Shown: positions 16,205-25,605 of the stretch, piece after piece
Layout: each line of letters starts with the position of its first letter
Position numbering within the stretch: position 1 is the first letter of the stretch
From: Parvibaculum sp040390855
GTDB taxonomy: Bacteria; Pseudomonadota; Alphaproteobacteria; Parvibaculales; Parvibaculaceae
DNA: 64,000 bases
Assembly: GCA_040390855.1 (NCBI GenBank)
Contig: JAZJXO010000019.1
Location: 1-64,000 of the forward strand
Reading direction: 5' to 3'
Program-made: the position numbers and the translations under genes
Notes under the pieces: generated by a model
Databases searched by the model: none
What the model was told of the DNA's origin: nothing
What the model saw: the letters and a program-made list of their open reading frames with translations, nothing else

Positions 16205-16987
16205 TTGAGCGTCGTCATTCTGTTGGCCATGCAGCGCTCGGGTACGCAAGCGCTTGGTTCCGTCCTCGATCAACATTCCGGTATTGAATATCTGGGCGAG
16301 GTGTTCCACGACAAATATCGGGACCGCCCGAGCAACTATTTTGGCTATCTGGAAAATCTGAACAATGCGGATCGCGCCCTTCTGTCGCCCGATCAATCGC
16401 CCGAACGCTTCCGGCGCTTCATGGCGCATATCGATGCCCTTACGAAAAAGGATGTGACGGCACTCGATGTCAAATATGCCTCCACGCATCATTTTGAAAA
16501 ATACTGGAAGAACCTCTGGGCGCCGCCTTTCTTCATTCAGCTATTGGCCGCGCATCAAATCCCGGTCATTCACCTGACACGACGAAATATCCTGAAGCAA
16601 TATGTTTCCAACCTGATGGCCGAGGCGACCAATGTCTGGAACGTCAAGGAGCTAGCCGAACTCGATACAAAAAAAATCAAGGTCAATACGGAAAGCCTGA
16701 TAGCAGAACTCGATATGCGTGAAAATCATGCGCGTTTGATGGGGCAATATCTTCTGGCTTGTCCGAAAGTCACGACTTTTGACTATGCTGAACTCTTTTG
16801 GGAGAACGAACTGTCAGAGAGCGTAGCGGCTAAACTGACAGAATTTCTGGGTGTGACAGATTTTGTGAACCGCAAACCTGTTTTTCACAAACAAAATCCT
16901 GAGCACCTTGAAGATGCGATCTCAAACATGGATGACGTGGTCGCAACCATCCAACCTTCCCGATTTTTCTGGATGTTGGAAAACTAA
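16205..16987 (+). CDS. Sulfotransferase, Stf0-like (260 aa)
   Basis: The enzyme transfers sulfate from PAPS to an acceptor, here probably a glycan. The PAPS 5'-phosphosulfate loop is LAMQRSGTQAL at the N-terminus; a 3'-phosphate-binding helix follows (LTRRNILKQYVSNLMA). TTG at 16205 is the likely start, eight bases after GGGGAG (16191-16196); no ATG fits. It is cytosolic with no signal. It lies between the secreted protein and the second glycosyltransferase. The acceptor is not evident. Confidence 0.82.
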   Translation: MSVVILLAMQRSGTQALGSVLDQHSGIEYLGEVFHDKYRDRPSNYFGYLENLNNADRALLSPDQSPERFRRFMAHIDALTKKDVTALDVKYASTHHFEKYWKNLWAPPFFIQLLAAHQIPVIHLTRRNILKQYVSNLMAEATNVWNVKELAELDTKKIKVNTESLIAELDMRENHARLMGQYLLACPKVTTFDYAELFWENELSESVAAKLTEFLGVTDFVNRKPVFHKQNPEHLEDAISNMDDVVATIQPSRFFWMLEN

Positions 16988-17106
16988 GACTAACAACCGG
17001 AGCAAAAACGGGACCGGTTTGACTGGTCTCAAGTCAGGCGTCAGTATAAAACCGTTCCTGCGGCAAGTGAGGATTTGACATTCTGGCGCACGCATCTCTC
17101 GGCAGC

Positions 17107-18705
17107 ATGGGGGTGGCCTACATGGCCTTGGGGCCGACGCGGTTCCGAGACGAAGTGCTTGCATCCCTCCGGTCGCTTCGCAGCCTCCACCCGGATCTCC
17201 CGGCCATTGTCTTCACGGACTCGGATGACTTGCGCCTCGTCGAAGCATTTGATCGTGTTATCCATCTCCCAAACAAATTCGGCACACGTAACGTCGGCCA
17301 TGCCGCGTGGGATGAACCTGGCTGGTTGACCCGCATCGACGCGATGGCCAGTTTTCCTTATGAGCGAACCCTTTTTATCGACAGTGACACAGATATCATT
17401 GGCGACATCACACCCATTCTGGATTTGCTTGACCGATTTGATCTGGCCGCCGCACATGCACCCTACAGATACCAGGGCGAAATTGCCGACATTCCAAAAT
17501 CGTTCCCCGAGTTCAATTGCGGTGTCATCGCTATCCGTCATTCACCCGCTTCGATGGCGTTTATGGAAGCATGGCGCGAGGCATATTTAATCGATCAGAC
17601 ATTCTGGCACCATGACCAGCATGCCTTCCGAAAGGCAGCATGGACAAGCGACGCCCATATTGCGACGCTACCGCCTGAATATAATTTACGGCCCGCCAAA
17701 TATGCTGGAAAGAACAATCCTGTGATCCTGCATGGCTTTCAGCGTGGCGACAGCGAGGGTACATTCTCGTACCAACGAAAGATCAAGTTCCTCAGCAGTG
17801 ATCACGGCATCACGCATCACCGTTCCGGTTGGGAATATGCGTTGACCTCTCTGCGCCCGTTAACACACCCCAATGGCATTCTTCTCGATGGCATGATCGA
17901 GAATACGTTTGGCTGGCATTCGCAACGCTATGCTAACTATTTGCCGATACGAGAGCCCTGGATCGGTATCGCGCATAATCCACCGCATATTCCATCAGGC
18001 TATTTTGATGAGGCCCATCCTCAGCGCATGTTTCAACGTAGCCAGTTTCAGGAGAGCCTCCCGGCCTGTCTCGGACTTTATGCCTTGTCTGAATATCATG
18101 CTCAATGGCTGCGTCACGTCTTCGATAAGCCTGTCAATGTGCTTTATCACCCGGTTGAATTTGGAGTGCGCCAATTTTCATACTCAGCATTCAAGGCTTC
18201 ACAACAACGTCCCCTCATTCACGTTGGCTGGTGGCTGCGGAGACTGGAAAGTTTCAACCGTCTGCAAGCAGACGGATATGTCAAATGCGTTTTGAAACTT
18301 GACGACAAGAATGCACAGGCTTGCGTCGAGCAAGTCCATTGGCAAGAGAATGTCCGTTTCTTAGAACATCTTTCGAATGACGATTTTGATAGTCTTCTCA
18401 CAAGATCTGTTGTGTTTGTCGATCTGATTGACTGCAGTGCCAACAATGTTGTGATCGATTGCATTGCACGCGCCACCCCGCTGCTCGTCAACAGGCGCCC
18501 GGCGCTGGAAGAATATCTGGGACGAGATTATCCGCTTTTCTATGACAGTCTGGAGGAGGCTGAAGCGCATTTGCAAGATGACGATCTCATTCTGGCGGCG
18601 TCACTGCATATGGAAAGCGAACGGTTAAGGTCGCGACTCTCGGGTGAGAGTTTCCGCCTGCAAATACTGAGTTCGACGATTTATAAGTCTCTACCACCAT
18701 GTTGA
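17107..18705 (+). CDS. Two-domain glycosyltransferase (532 aa)
   Basis: The N-terminal half (1-230) is a GT-A nucleotide-sugar transferase with the metal-binding FIDSDTDI motif near residue 90 and a FNCGVIAI segment typical of GT8-like proteins. The C-terminal half (about 270-530) resembles a GT-B half (IGIAHNPPHIPSGYF, LYALSEYHAQWL, then IHVGWWLRR and VVIDCIARATPLL). Two activities may be fused. The start is ATG 17107; the ribosome site is poor. The end overlaps the next gene by 7 bp, so the two are translationally coupled. Confidence 0.75.
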   Translation: MGVAYMALGPTRFRDEVLASLRSLRSLHPDLPAIVFTDSDDLRLVEAFDRVIHLPNKFGTRNVGHAAWDEPGWLTRIDAMASFPYERTLFIDSDTDIIGDITPILDLLDRFDLAAAHAPYRYQGEIADIPKSFPEFNCGVIAIRHSPASMAFMEAWREAYLIDQTFWHHDQHAFRKAAWTSDAHIATLPPEYNLRPAKYAGKNNPVILHGFQRGDSEGTFSYQRKIKFLSSDHGITHHRSGWEYALTSLRPLTHPNGILLDGMIENTFGWHSQRYANYLPIREPWIGIAHNPPHIPSGYFDEAHPQRMFQRSQFQESLPACLGLYALSEYHAQWLRHVFDKPVNVLYHPVEFGVRQFSYSAFKASQQRPLIHVGWWLRRLESFNRLQADGYVKCVLKLDDKNAQACVEQVHWQENVRFLEHLSNDDFDSLLTRSVVFVDLIDCSANNVVIDCIARATPLLVNRRPALEEYLGRDYPLFYDSLEEAEAHLQDDDLILAASLHMESERLRSRLSGESFRLQILSSTIYKSLPPC

Positions 18706-19454
18706 GATATATTATTCTGTCGACTCCGCGCTGTGGCAGCTCGACCTTCATGGATTGTGCCGAACTTGTTTTTGGTAAAGGTAGCTTCATTCGCGAGCCA
18801 CTCAACCCTTATGAAAATCCGAAATGGCACCCCTCTTTTCTGCATGGAAAGAGCGTATCAGAGCGGGTAGATCTCCTGACTGATCCATCATGTTGTGTAG
18901 TGGGCATCAAGCATGTCTTCAGCCCATTCAATCGGGCGATGAACACTGAAGACAACTTCCATGCCCTTGTCCGGCTGCTGACGCTGCCTGATATGCGCGT
19001 TGTCCTGCTATCAAGGCGCAATGTATTCCATCAATTTGTCTCGATAGAAATTGCGCTGCAAAGCGGCGACTGGTGGTCAAACGGGGTGGAGGCCTTGCCG
19101 ACAATACTTGGCCCGATCAAGGCGGGTGGTCATGCTCCACTCACCGGGCCTGCCATCATTGAACGGATCGAGAAGCTCGGACAATCCGGCAAACTGCTGC
19201 GTGATATATGTCGGCTACTCGGGATCAACTGGGTTGAGTACTTCTATGAAGACCTGTTCGGGGGCGTGACGGATGAAACGACCGGGAGCATTGCATCGGC
19301 ATTGGCACAATTTGATGAGGCAACCCCGAGTGCCATAGATCCCACCGCCATTGAAAAGCTGATTACACTGGGTCAGCGTTTTGACGCCATGTCCGGTTTC
19401 TATGACGATGTGATGCATCGCTATCCGGCACTCAAAGACAAATATTTTGCCTGA
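18699..19454 (+). CDS. Sulfotransferase (251 aa)
   Basis: A second, distinct sulfotransferase. The PAPS loop is ILSTPRCGSSTF at residues 6-17 and the 3'-phosphate segment is VVLLSRRNVFHQFVS. It is the last gene of the glycan cluster. The stop is followed after one base by the left end of an IS21-type element, so the natural downstream region has been displaced. The two sulfotransferases and two multidomain glycosyltransferases together suggest a sulfated surface polysaccharide or glycolipid. Confidence 0.8.
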   Translation: MLRYIILSTPRCGSSTFMDCAELVFGKGSFIREPLNPYENPKWHPSFLHGKSVSERVDLLTDPSCCVVGIKHVFSPFNRAMNTEDNFHALVRLLTLPDMRVVLLSRRNVFHQFVSIEIALQSGDWWSNGVEALPTILGPIKAGGHAPLTGPAIIERIEKLGQSGKLLRDICRLLGINWVEYFYEDLFGGVTDETTGSIASALAQFDEATPSAIDPTAIEKLITLGQRFDAMSGFYDDVMHRYPALKDKYFA

Positions 19455-19455
19455 C

Positions 19456-19729
19456 TGTCAATCGGCGCGGAAAGTTGACCCCTTATCGGCGTCCAAAATT
19501 GACCCCCTTCGGATTTATCTGACCATCCGTTTCTCGATAGCGGATGGAGATGGAGTTGAAGCGAGTGGATACGATTGCGCGCGTTCGGCGGGCCTTCCAT
19601 GTTCAAGGCTGGTCGATGAAGAAGATCGCCCGCGAACTGCATGTTTCCCGCAACACGGTCCGCAAGATATTGCGCACCGACGAGACCGACTTCTTCTACG
19701 AGCGCGAGCGGCACCCTTTGCCGAGACGG
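19456..19729 (+). mobile_element. IS21-family left-end remnant
   Basis: It begins TGTCAATCGGCG and contains two transposase-binding-type repeats, GGCGCGGAAAGTTGACCCC and GGCGTCCAAAATTGACCCCC, characteristic of IS21-like ends. The istA start follows. The copy breaks off at about 19729, where unrelated DNA begins; no right end and no istB were seen. Confidence 0.82.
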
Positions 19730-19735
19730 GGGACA
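19544..19735 (+). pseudogene. istA: Truncated IS21 transposase IstA
   Basis: Only the first 60 or so residues of the usual roughly 500 remain: an N-terminal HTH with the segment MKKIARELHVSRNTVRKILR, typical of IstA. After LPRRG the frame runs into foreign sequence and stops at 19763-19765. The catalytic domain is missing, so it is not functional. Confidence 0.85.
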
Positions 19736-19860
19736 TTCAGGACGGTGCAAACACGCGACATGTAACTGCCGGAAACGCCAAGTTGTTCTGCGACCTTGAT
19801 CATGGGTTTTGACCAGACCAGTTGCTACAGTTCCTCCCTCGAAACCATCGCGTCCCTCAT
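19730..19860 (-). pseudogene. HTH-protein fragment with in-frame stop
   Basis: On the minus strand from ATG 19860 the frame reads MRDAMVSREEL, then TAG, then QLVWSKPMIKVAEQLGVSGS, then YMSRVCTVLNV. I recognise this as the N-terminal HTH of a widespread bacterial family (usual form REELYELVWSKPM); the TAG replaces the expected Tyr codon. It ends at the IS21 remnant junction, so it is both interrupted and truncated. Confidence 0.7.
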
Positions 19861-20050
19861 TCCCTATTCAGCGAAAATACTTCCCTGTTAGTTTCAAAAT
19901 TTTCCCTGTTTGCTTCAAAAACATTCCCTGTTCTTCAAACTAGGGAAATAAACTATAAGCCTTTGAATCCACCGATATTTTCGAACGAGGAGCTGGATGA
20001 AAAAGCTGTTTTGTGAGGGATGTCCCTGTAATTTCCCTGTTAACAGGGAA
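19860..20050. repeat. Periodic TTCCCTGTT repeats and an 18-bp palindrome
   Basis: TTCCCTATT at 19860 and TTCCCTGTT at 19881, 19902 and 19924 are spaced 21, 21 and 22 bp, two helical turns. An inverted AGGGAA follows at 19942, and a perfect palindrome TTCCCTGTTAACAGGGAA lies at 20033-20050. The phasing suggests a protein-binding array or a repeat family; similar repeats occur in many rhizobial genomes. On the minus strand the array encodes NRE-type repeats in frame with the HTH fragment. Confidence 0.7.
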
Positions 20051-20446
20051 AAACAGGGCGAGACTGGTGTGCGCCAGTCTGTCTCCACAGCCATAAAGTC
20101 CGGTCTCACCGACTGGATTTGTGACATCCGCTATCCGGCCTCGCGCTTTCGCTAATGCCATCAGTAATGCTTCCCGGGTTTCACGCTTGAGTTGGCTGGA
20201 CCATTGGTTGGCTACGTGATGTCTATTCCAGCAGTGAATGGCCTGTGCGGGACGGAGGGGGCGGGGGTCCGTGCCATCGCTTCAACACAATCCTGAATAT
20301 AATAGCGGAGCGCTCACCGTCCAGCCAGTCTTAGTGGTGCGGGTCATCTGACGCGAGGAGATGAATTCCTTTTTCGTGACGCAAGAAAATTTAAATCATT
20401 TCGCTATCGGCACCGAAAGACATTCGGGATTTGTTGGGAGAAACCA
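20051..20446. other. Gene-free stretch upstream of fadE
   Basis: About 400 bp without a credible gene. It looks like scrambled remnant DNA continuing from the repeat zone. The last 100 bp, AT-rich around 20385-20400, probably hold the fadE promoter. GGGAGA (about 20435-20440) is the fadE ribosome site. Confidence 0.45.
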
Positions 20447-22702
20447 ATGAGCACATTCGCGATACGTAGAAATATTTTCTCGCGCCCGATCTTTGCCTGG
20501 GCACGCACGGTACTACCTTCGATGTCCGACACCGAACGCGAGGCCTTGGAAGCAGGTGATGTGTGGTGGGATGCCGACCTCTTTACCGGTAATCCTGACT
20601 GGTCGAAGCTGCTTTCGATTCCGCCTGCTGCGTTGACGGAAGAGGAGCAGTCCTTCATTGATGGGCCGGTCGAAACACTTTGTGCCATGCTCGACGATTG
20701 GCAAATCAATTGGATCTTGCGCGATCTACCACCCGAGGTTTGGACCTTTATCAAGGCGAACCGTTTCTTCGGGATGATCATTCCAAAAGAATATGGTGGG
20801 CTCGGGTTCTCTGCTTTTGCTCATTCCGAAGTCGTGCGAAAAATTTCCACGCGTTCGCTGGCCGCGGCCGTGACGGTCATGGTGCCGAACTCTCTCGGAC
20901 CCGGCGAATTGCTAATGAAGTACGGCACGAAAGAGCAGCGTGATTATTGGATGCCGCGCCTCGCCGACGGGCGGGAGGTACCGTGCTTTGGATTGACCAG
21001 TCCGGAGGCAGGCTCGGATGCGGCTTCGATGGTAGATACGGGTGTGATATGCCGGGGCTCCCATGAAGGCGGCAACGTGCTCGGCATTCGCCTCAACTGG
21101 CACAAGCGTTACATCACGCTGGCGCCGGTTGCGACGGTTCTGGGTCTTGCCTTCAAACTCTCCGACCCCGACCATCTGATCGGAGAGACAGAAGACCTCG
21201 GCATCACCTTGGCACTTGTGCCGACCGATACGGAAGGTGTGTCTATCGGGCGGCGACATCTGCCCGCGCAGCAGGTTTTCCAGAACGGGCCGAACTGGGG
21301 CAAAGATGTCTTCATCCCGCTCGACCATATTATCGGCGGACCTGAGCGCGCCGGACAGGGATGGAAAATGTTGATGAATGCGCTGGCGGCCGGACGGGGC
21401 ATTTCACTGCCGTCGCTGTCGGCCGCAGGCGCGGCGCTTGCGGCGCGCACAACGGGAGCCTATGCGCGGATACGTCAGCAATTTCACATCGCGATCGGCG
21501 AATTCGAAGGTGTACAGGAACCGCTGAGCCGGATTGCCACGACCGCTTACCTGATTGATGCGGCACGACGTCTGACCTGTGCCGGTCTTGATCAGGGCCA
21601 TCACCCCGCGGTCATTTCAGCCATCATGAAACTTCAGGCGACGGAGCGTATGCGCACCGCCATCAACGACGCGATGGACATTCATGCGGGCAAGGCAGTG
21701 ATCAGCGGCCCGCACAATTATCTTGCCAACGTCTATAGCGCCATTCCTGTTGCGATCACCGTCGAGGGCGCGAATATCCTGACGCGCAATCTCATGGTCT
21801 TCGGGCAAGGTGCTATCCGCTGTCACCCGTTTTTGCTTGATGAAATGCTGGCACTCGCCGAACCCGATCAAAAAAAGGGATTGACCGCTTTCGACAAGGT
21901 TTTCTGGAAGCATGTGGGTCATGGGTTCGCGACAATGTTCCGGGCTTTCGGGCGGGCCTGGACAGGCGCTGCTTTTGCGCCCGCGCCAGACGCGGGCGAG
22001 GCAGTGCGTTTCTATAGGCAGCTTGGCCGATATGCGGCTGGCTTTGCTTTCGTTGCGGACATGGCTTTTCTGACCATGGGCGGCGAGCTAAAGCGCAAGG
22101 AAATGCTGTCGGGGCGTCTTGGCGATATTCTGTCCGAGCTTTATCTCCTCTCCGCCGCATTGAAACGGTGGCATGATGAGGGGAACCAGCAGGATGACCT
22201 GCCGCTGCTTGAAGCATGTATGGAACGTGGCTTTGAAACGATCGAGGCGCGGTTCTCGCTGGTGTTTGCTAATTTTTCCAACCGGCTCGTCGCTGCGCTG
22301 ATACGTTTTATCGTTTTGCCGTTTGGTCCACGTCGCCGGGGGCCTTCCGATGCGCTGATGCAGAAATGCGCGAAGCTCCTGATGACACCTTCGGCCACGC
22401 GAGACCGTTTGACCGCCGACGTCTTCGCCGGACGTGGTGATGATGGAATGGCCCAACTCGAAAAAGCCTTCGCGCTGGTCGTCAGCGCCGCGCCGATGCG
22501 CGAAAAGCTGCATAGGTCTGGCATCCGTGACTGGAACGAAGCACATAAACGCGGCATCATCGACGACGACGAAGCTCGGCATCTCGCCAAAACCGACGAA
22601 GCGGTGGCAGCGGTCATCGCCGTCGATGATTTCGCCGCCGCCGAATTGTCGCCAAGGGCGCTTGAGTCCCCTTTGGATCGCGCTGTAACAAGGTCCAATT
22701 GA
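20447..22702 (+). CDS. fadE: FadE-type acyl-CoA dehydrogenase (751 aa)
   Basis: It catalyses the first step of fatty-acid beta-oxidation, alpha-beta dehydrogenation of acyl-CoA with FAD. The acyl-CoA dehydrogenase core spans about 80-480, with the FAD/substrate signature CFGLTSPEAGSDAASM near residue 180 and a GGPERAGQGWKMLM segment near 305. The C-terminal 250 residues are the extra DUF1974-type domain of FadE. Length is close to E. coli FadE (814 aa). The first 50 residues are basic and hydrophobic, consistent with membrane association. It is an isolated single gene between two insertion-sequence remnants. Confidence 0.88.
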   Translation: MSTFAIRRNIFSRPIFAWARTVLPSMSDTEREALEAGDVWWDADLFTGNPDWSKLLSIPPAALTEEEQSFIDGPVETLCAMLDDWQINWILRDLPPEVWTFIKANRFFGMIIPKEYGGLGFSAFAHSEVVRKISTRSLAAAVTVMVPNSLGPGELLMKYGTKEQRDYWMPRLADGREVPCFGLTSPEAGSDAASMVDTGVICRGSHEGGNVLGIRLNWHKRYITLAPVATVLGLAFKLSDPDHLIGETEDLGITLALVPTDTEGVSIGRRHLPAQQVFQNGPNWGKDVFIPLDHIIGGPERAGQGWKMLMNALAAGRGISLPSLSAAGAALAARTTGAYARIRQQFHIAIGEFEGVQEPLSRIATTAYLIDAARRLTCAGLDQGHHPAVISAIMKLQATERMRTAINDAMDIHAGKAVISGPHNYLANVYSAIPVAITVEGANILTRNLMVFGQGAIRCHPFLLDEMLALAEPDQKKGLTAFDKVFWKHVGHGFATMFRAFGRAWTGAAFAPAPDAGEAVRFYRQLGRYAAGFAFVADMAFLTMGGELKRKEMLSGRLGDILSELYLLSAALKRWHDEGNQQDDLPLLEACMERGFETIEARFSLVFANFSNRLVAALIRFIVLPFGPRRRGPSDALMQKCAKLLMTPSATRDRLTADVFAGRGDDGMAQLEKAFALVVSAAPMREKLHRSGIRDWNEAHKRGIIDDDEARHLAKTDEAVAAVIAVDDFAAAELSPRALESPLDRAVTRSN

Positions 22703-22706
22703 CCTG

Positions 22707-22778
22707 ACGACGCAGAGCAAGACATTGAAAAAGTTTGAACCGGAGATGCACGAGCGGGCAGTCTGTATGGTGCTGTAA
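22707..22778 (+). pseudogene. IS3-family transposase OrfA remnant
   Basis: Four bases after the fadE stop, an open frame reads TTQSKTLKKFEPEMHERAVC, then MVL and stop. This matches the conserved N-terminus of IS3-family OrfA (usual form SKTLKRFSPEVRERAVRMV). Nothing of the rest of the transposase remains. The following 250 bp up to 23033 contain no gene. Confidence 0.65.
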
Positions 22779-23033
22779 CCTACGCCGAACCGGGCACGCT
22801 CAAGGAATCCTGCGCACCGGCGCATCCTTTGAGCCGCGTCTTCCGTCAGACTTTGCATCTGCAATTACGAGGCTCAAACATGGATTCATCTGTCAACTTC
22901 AATAGCTGAATCAGATTGGTCTGATGCAGACCTGCTTGAGCCTCGACTTTGGGCGCATGGAGACAAGAAGGAACAAGGCGGAGCAGGCAGGATCGGGGTT
23001 TATCGTCTTCTCTCGTTTCTGAGGACCATCATC

Positions 23034-23525
23034 TTGATTTATCCAAACACACTTATCTTTGTCGATCTCACGTCAGATGATCCTGCGGCTTGCGCCGAAT
23101 TCTATGCCGATGTCTTCGGCTGGCAGAACGATCCGCGGCCTTACGGCGTTTATCACCGCATGGTGCCGGGTAGTAACGCACTCAATCCTGACGGCACGGA
23201 AAGCCTCATCGGCAATTTCCACATCGGCATCCATGACGCCGCAAACGTGCGGCCCCACCCAGAACGCGATGGCGTTGCACCACGCGTCTTGAGCACCGAC
23301 GGTCGCAAAGCGCGTATCTGGGTGCTCATCAGTGCCGATGACAGCGAGGAGCGCATCCTCTCGACCGCTGTTGAGAGGGGAGCGAAAATTCTCTGGCGCA
23401 ACCACTACTGGAAAGAGTTCAACGGCTTTAACCACGCTTTCCGTGACCCTTGGGGCAATGAGATTGTGCTCTGGGGCAAGGCCGGTCCCGACCCTGTCAT
23501 CCCCGCTCATTTCACCCGCGAATAG
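23034..23525 (+). CDS. VOC-superfamily protein (163 aa)
   Basis: A small glyoxalase/bleomycin-resistance/dioxygenase fold protein. The N-terminus FVDLTSDDPAACAEFYADVF is typical of a VOC module, and FRDPWGNEIVLWG near the C-terminus supplies the usual terminal metal-ligand Glu. The start is TTG at 23034, eight bases after GAGGA. It converges with phoD, whose stop lies next to its own. The activity could be glyoxalase, dioxygenase or drug binding; the sequence does not decide. Confidence 0.75.
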   Translation: MIYPNTLIFVDLTSDDPAACAEFYADVFGWQNDPRPYGVYHRMVPGSNALNPDGTESLIGNFHIGIHDAANVRPHPERDGVAPRVLSTDGRKARIWVLISADDSEERILSTAVERGAKILWRNHYWKEFNGFNHAFRDPWGNEIVLWGKAGPDPVIPAHFTRE

Positions 23526-23526
23526 G

Positions 23527-25398
23527 TCAGATTTCTTTCAAGCTTGATATAGCGCCTGCGCCCTCTTGTGTGACTTCAAAACGGCGCAGGCGTTTCACTG
23601 TGTAGTTACGCGACTTCACGGTCGAGACGGCCATATAATCGGCGGTCACACGCGTCGCTTCAATTTCAAGCAGAATAAAGCCGCGATGGCGCGTCTCGCA
23701 CCAGTGGATTTCCGGCACTTCGCGAAGCAGTACTTCTTCAGCGATGTCATAAATGCGCGGATCAACCGCGAGATAGTCATAGCCGCCTTTAGAGCTCACG
23801 CTGCTTGTCGCAAACTCGATGCCGATGCGCTCGCCCCCCGGTGTCTCGCGCAGATCGTTCGCCCAGAACTGATGGCTGTCGCCCGACAGCACGATGAAAT
23901 TCGCCTGTGCCGCTCGTACAGCTTCATAGAGCCGCTGCCGGTCAGCTGGATAGCCGTCCCATGCGCCGGGGCTGATAGGCAGACCGTATTTTGTGCGCTC
24001 GACCCACATGCGGTTATATTTGTTGGTGGCAATGGCCGGTGCAATGACTTCGGCGGGAAATTCTTTGGTGAAATCCGGCGCATCCATCCGCGCCATCACC
24101 ACCTGATTGCCGAGTATCTGCCATGGAATACCTTTGGCGCGCGAGGCTTTGAGGTCGCCCGCAAGCCATGCAAGCTGTGCCGGTCCCATCATCATCCGCT
24201 TCGGATCGCCCATCACCTCATTGCGAAACCGCTCCGTGTCTGCGCGATAGGTAAAGCCTTCGGGCAACTGCGATGTTGCCCAGAGTTTCGCACGCACGTA
24301 GTCATAGACCGGCGTGTCGTCCGCGTTCGCATATGGCGTTTTCAGAACTTCGACGGATGATTTCGGCAGAGCTTTTGCCTTGGCGGCAGGGACTGGTATG
24401 GGATGCTCTGGCTCGCTCACATCGTAATGGGTTTCGAAAAACACCATCTGGTCTTCATAGTTCACCTCCTCGCTGCGCGCGGTGAGCCGCGTCTCGATTG
24501 TGTGAAGCGTTGCAAGGCCGCCCATCTCGTAAGTGCGGTGAAGATGATAAAAGGCCTCGCCCGGTATCGGGTCGCGTATCGGCATCCATTCAAAATAGGC
24601 GCGCATCGCTGCGTCCCGCCGCGCTTCCCATGTACCTTCTTTTTTCGGATTGTGATTGTCTGCACCTGCCACCCATGCATTGTTGGCTGTCTCGTGGTCG
24701 TCCCACATGGTGATGAACGGTGCTGTGGCATGGGCTGATTGCAAATCCGGGTCGCGGCGATATTGCGCAAATCGCGTGCGGTAATCGGCAAGAGTCAGGA
24801 TTTCATGGGCCGGTTCATGCTCGCGCCCGATCTCCTTTGCCACTTCACCGCCATAGCCATCCGGTCCGTATTCGTAGATGTAGTCCCCCAGATGCACGAT
24901 AGCATCGAGATCATCGTGTTTGCCGAGTTCCTTGTAGGCATTGAAAAAACCAAACCCATAATGCGCGCAGGAGACAACGCCGAATTTGAGCTTTGTCGCA
25001 TCTGCGTCTGCAAGCGTCCGCGTATGTCCGGTAGGTGAGATGACTTCGCCCGCCAGAAAGCGATAGGCATAGCGCTTGCCTGGTGCAAGCCCCGTCACGT
25101 CAACCTTCACGGTGTAATCATGCGCCGCGCGGGCTTGGGCGCCCCCCTGCCTGACGATTGTCGTGAAGGTCCCGTCGGTAGCCACCTGCCATTTGATGCT
25201 CGTGTCGCCTATAGCTCCGCTCACCCTTGTCCAGATGATGACGGCATCTGTCTTCGGATCGCCGCTCGCCACGCCATGAAGGAAAGCCTGATTTGGCGTC
25301 TCGGCCAGCGCGGCCCCCGTTGACCCAAGGCTCACAAGACCGCCTGCTGCCAATGCTTTCAGCGCTTCGCGCCGTGTCGTTCCGGCATTTTTCATCAC
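23527..25398 (-). CDS. phoD: PhoD-type alkaline phosphatase/phosphodiesterase (623 aa)
   Basis: It is exported to the periplasm by the Tat route: the N-terminus has TRREALKALAAGG followed by a hydrophobic stretch and ALA. An N-terminal Ig-like domain (about 40-125, with GVASGDPKTDAVIIWTR) precedes the PhoD metallophosphatase core. Core motifs include VVSCAHYGFGFF, HLGDYIYEYG, TMWDDHETANN and LSGDSHQFWANDL. The family hydrolyses phosphomono- and diesters with Fe/Ca. It is transcribed alone, convergent with the VOC gene. No Pho box was identified. Confidence 0.9.
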   Translation of the reverse strand: MMKNAGTTRREALKALAAGGLVSLGSTGAALAETPNQAFLHGVASGDPKTDAVIIWTRVSGAIGDTSIKWQVATDGTFTTIVRQGGAQARAAHDYTVKVDVTGLAPGKRYAYRFLAGEVISPTGHTRTLADADATKLKFGVVSCAHYGFGFFNAYKELGKHDDLDAIVHLGDYIYEYGPDGYGGEVAKEIGREHEPAHEILTLADYRTRFAQYRRDPDLQSAHATAPFITMWDDHETANNAWVAGADNHNPKKEGTWEARRDAAMRAYFEWMPIRDPIPGEAFYHLHRTYEMGGLATLHTIETRLTARSEEVNYEDQMVFFETHYDVSEPEHPIPVPAAKAKALPKSSVEVLKTPYANADDTPVYDYVRAKLWATSQLPEGFTYRADTERFRNEVMGDPKRMMMGPAQLAWLAGDLKASRAKGIPWQILGNQVVMARMDAPDFTKEFPAEVIAPAIATNKYNRMWVERTKYGLPISPGAWDGYPADRQRLYEAVRAAQANFIVLSGDSHQFWANDLRETPGGERIGIEFATSSVSSKGGYDYLAVDPRIYDIAEEVLLREVPEIHWCETRHRGFILLEIEATRVTADYMAVSTVKSRNYTVKRLRRFEVTQEGAGAISSLKEI

Positions 25399-25605
25399 GC
25401 ACCCCCGCGCAGGAATTGAGCCGCCATCTTGCGAAGATACGGAACATGTTTCAGGTCCATATGCGCCATTAAACTTGGCCCATTTGGGCGGGCTGACTGA
25501 AGTTTTTACCTATCTGTATTCCAGACCAATTTTTTGAGCGTATTCATGCGTGAACATGGACTGCACATCGCCTAGTCTCGTTATTTCAACAAGGGGAGTG
25601 AGGGG

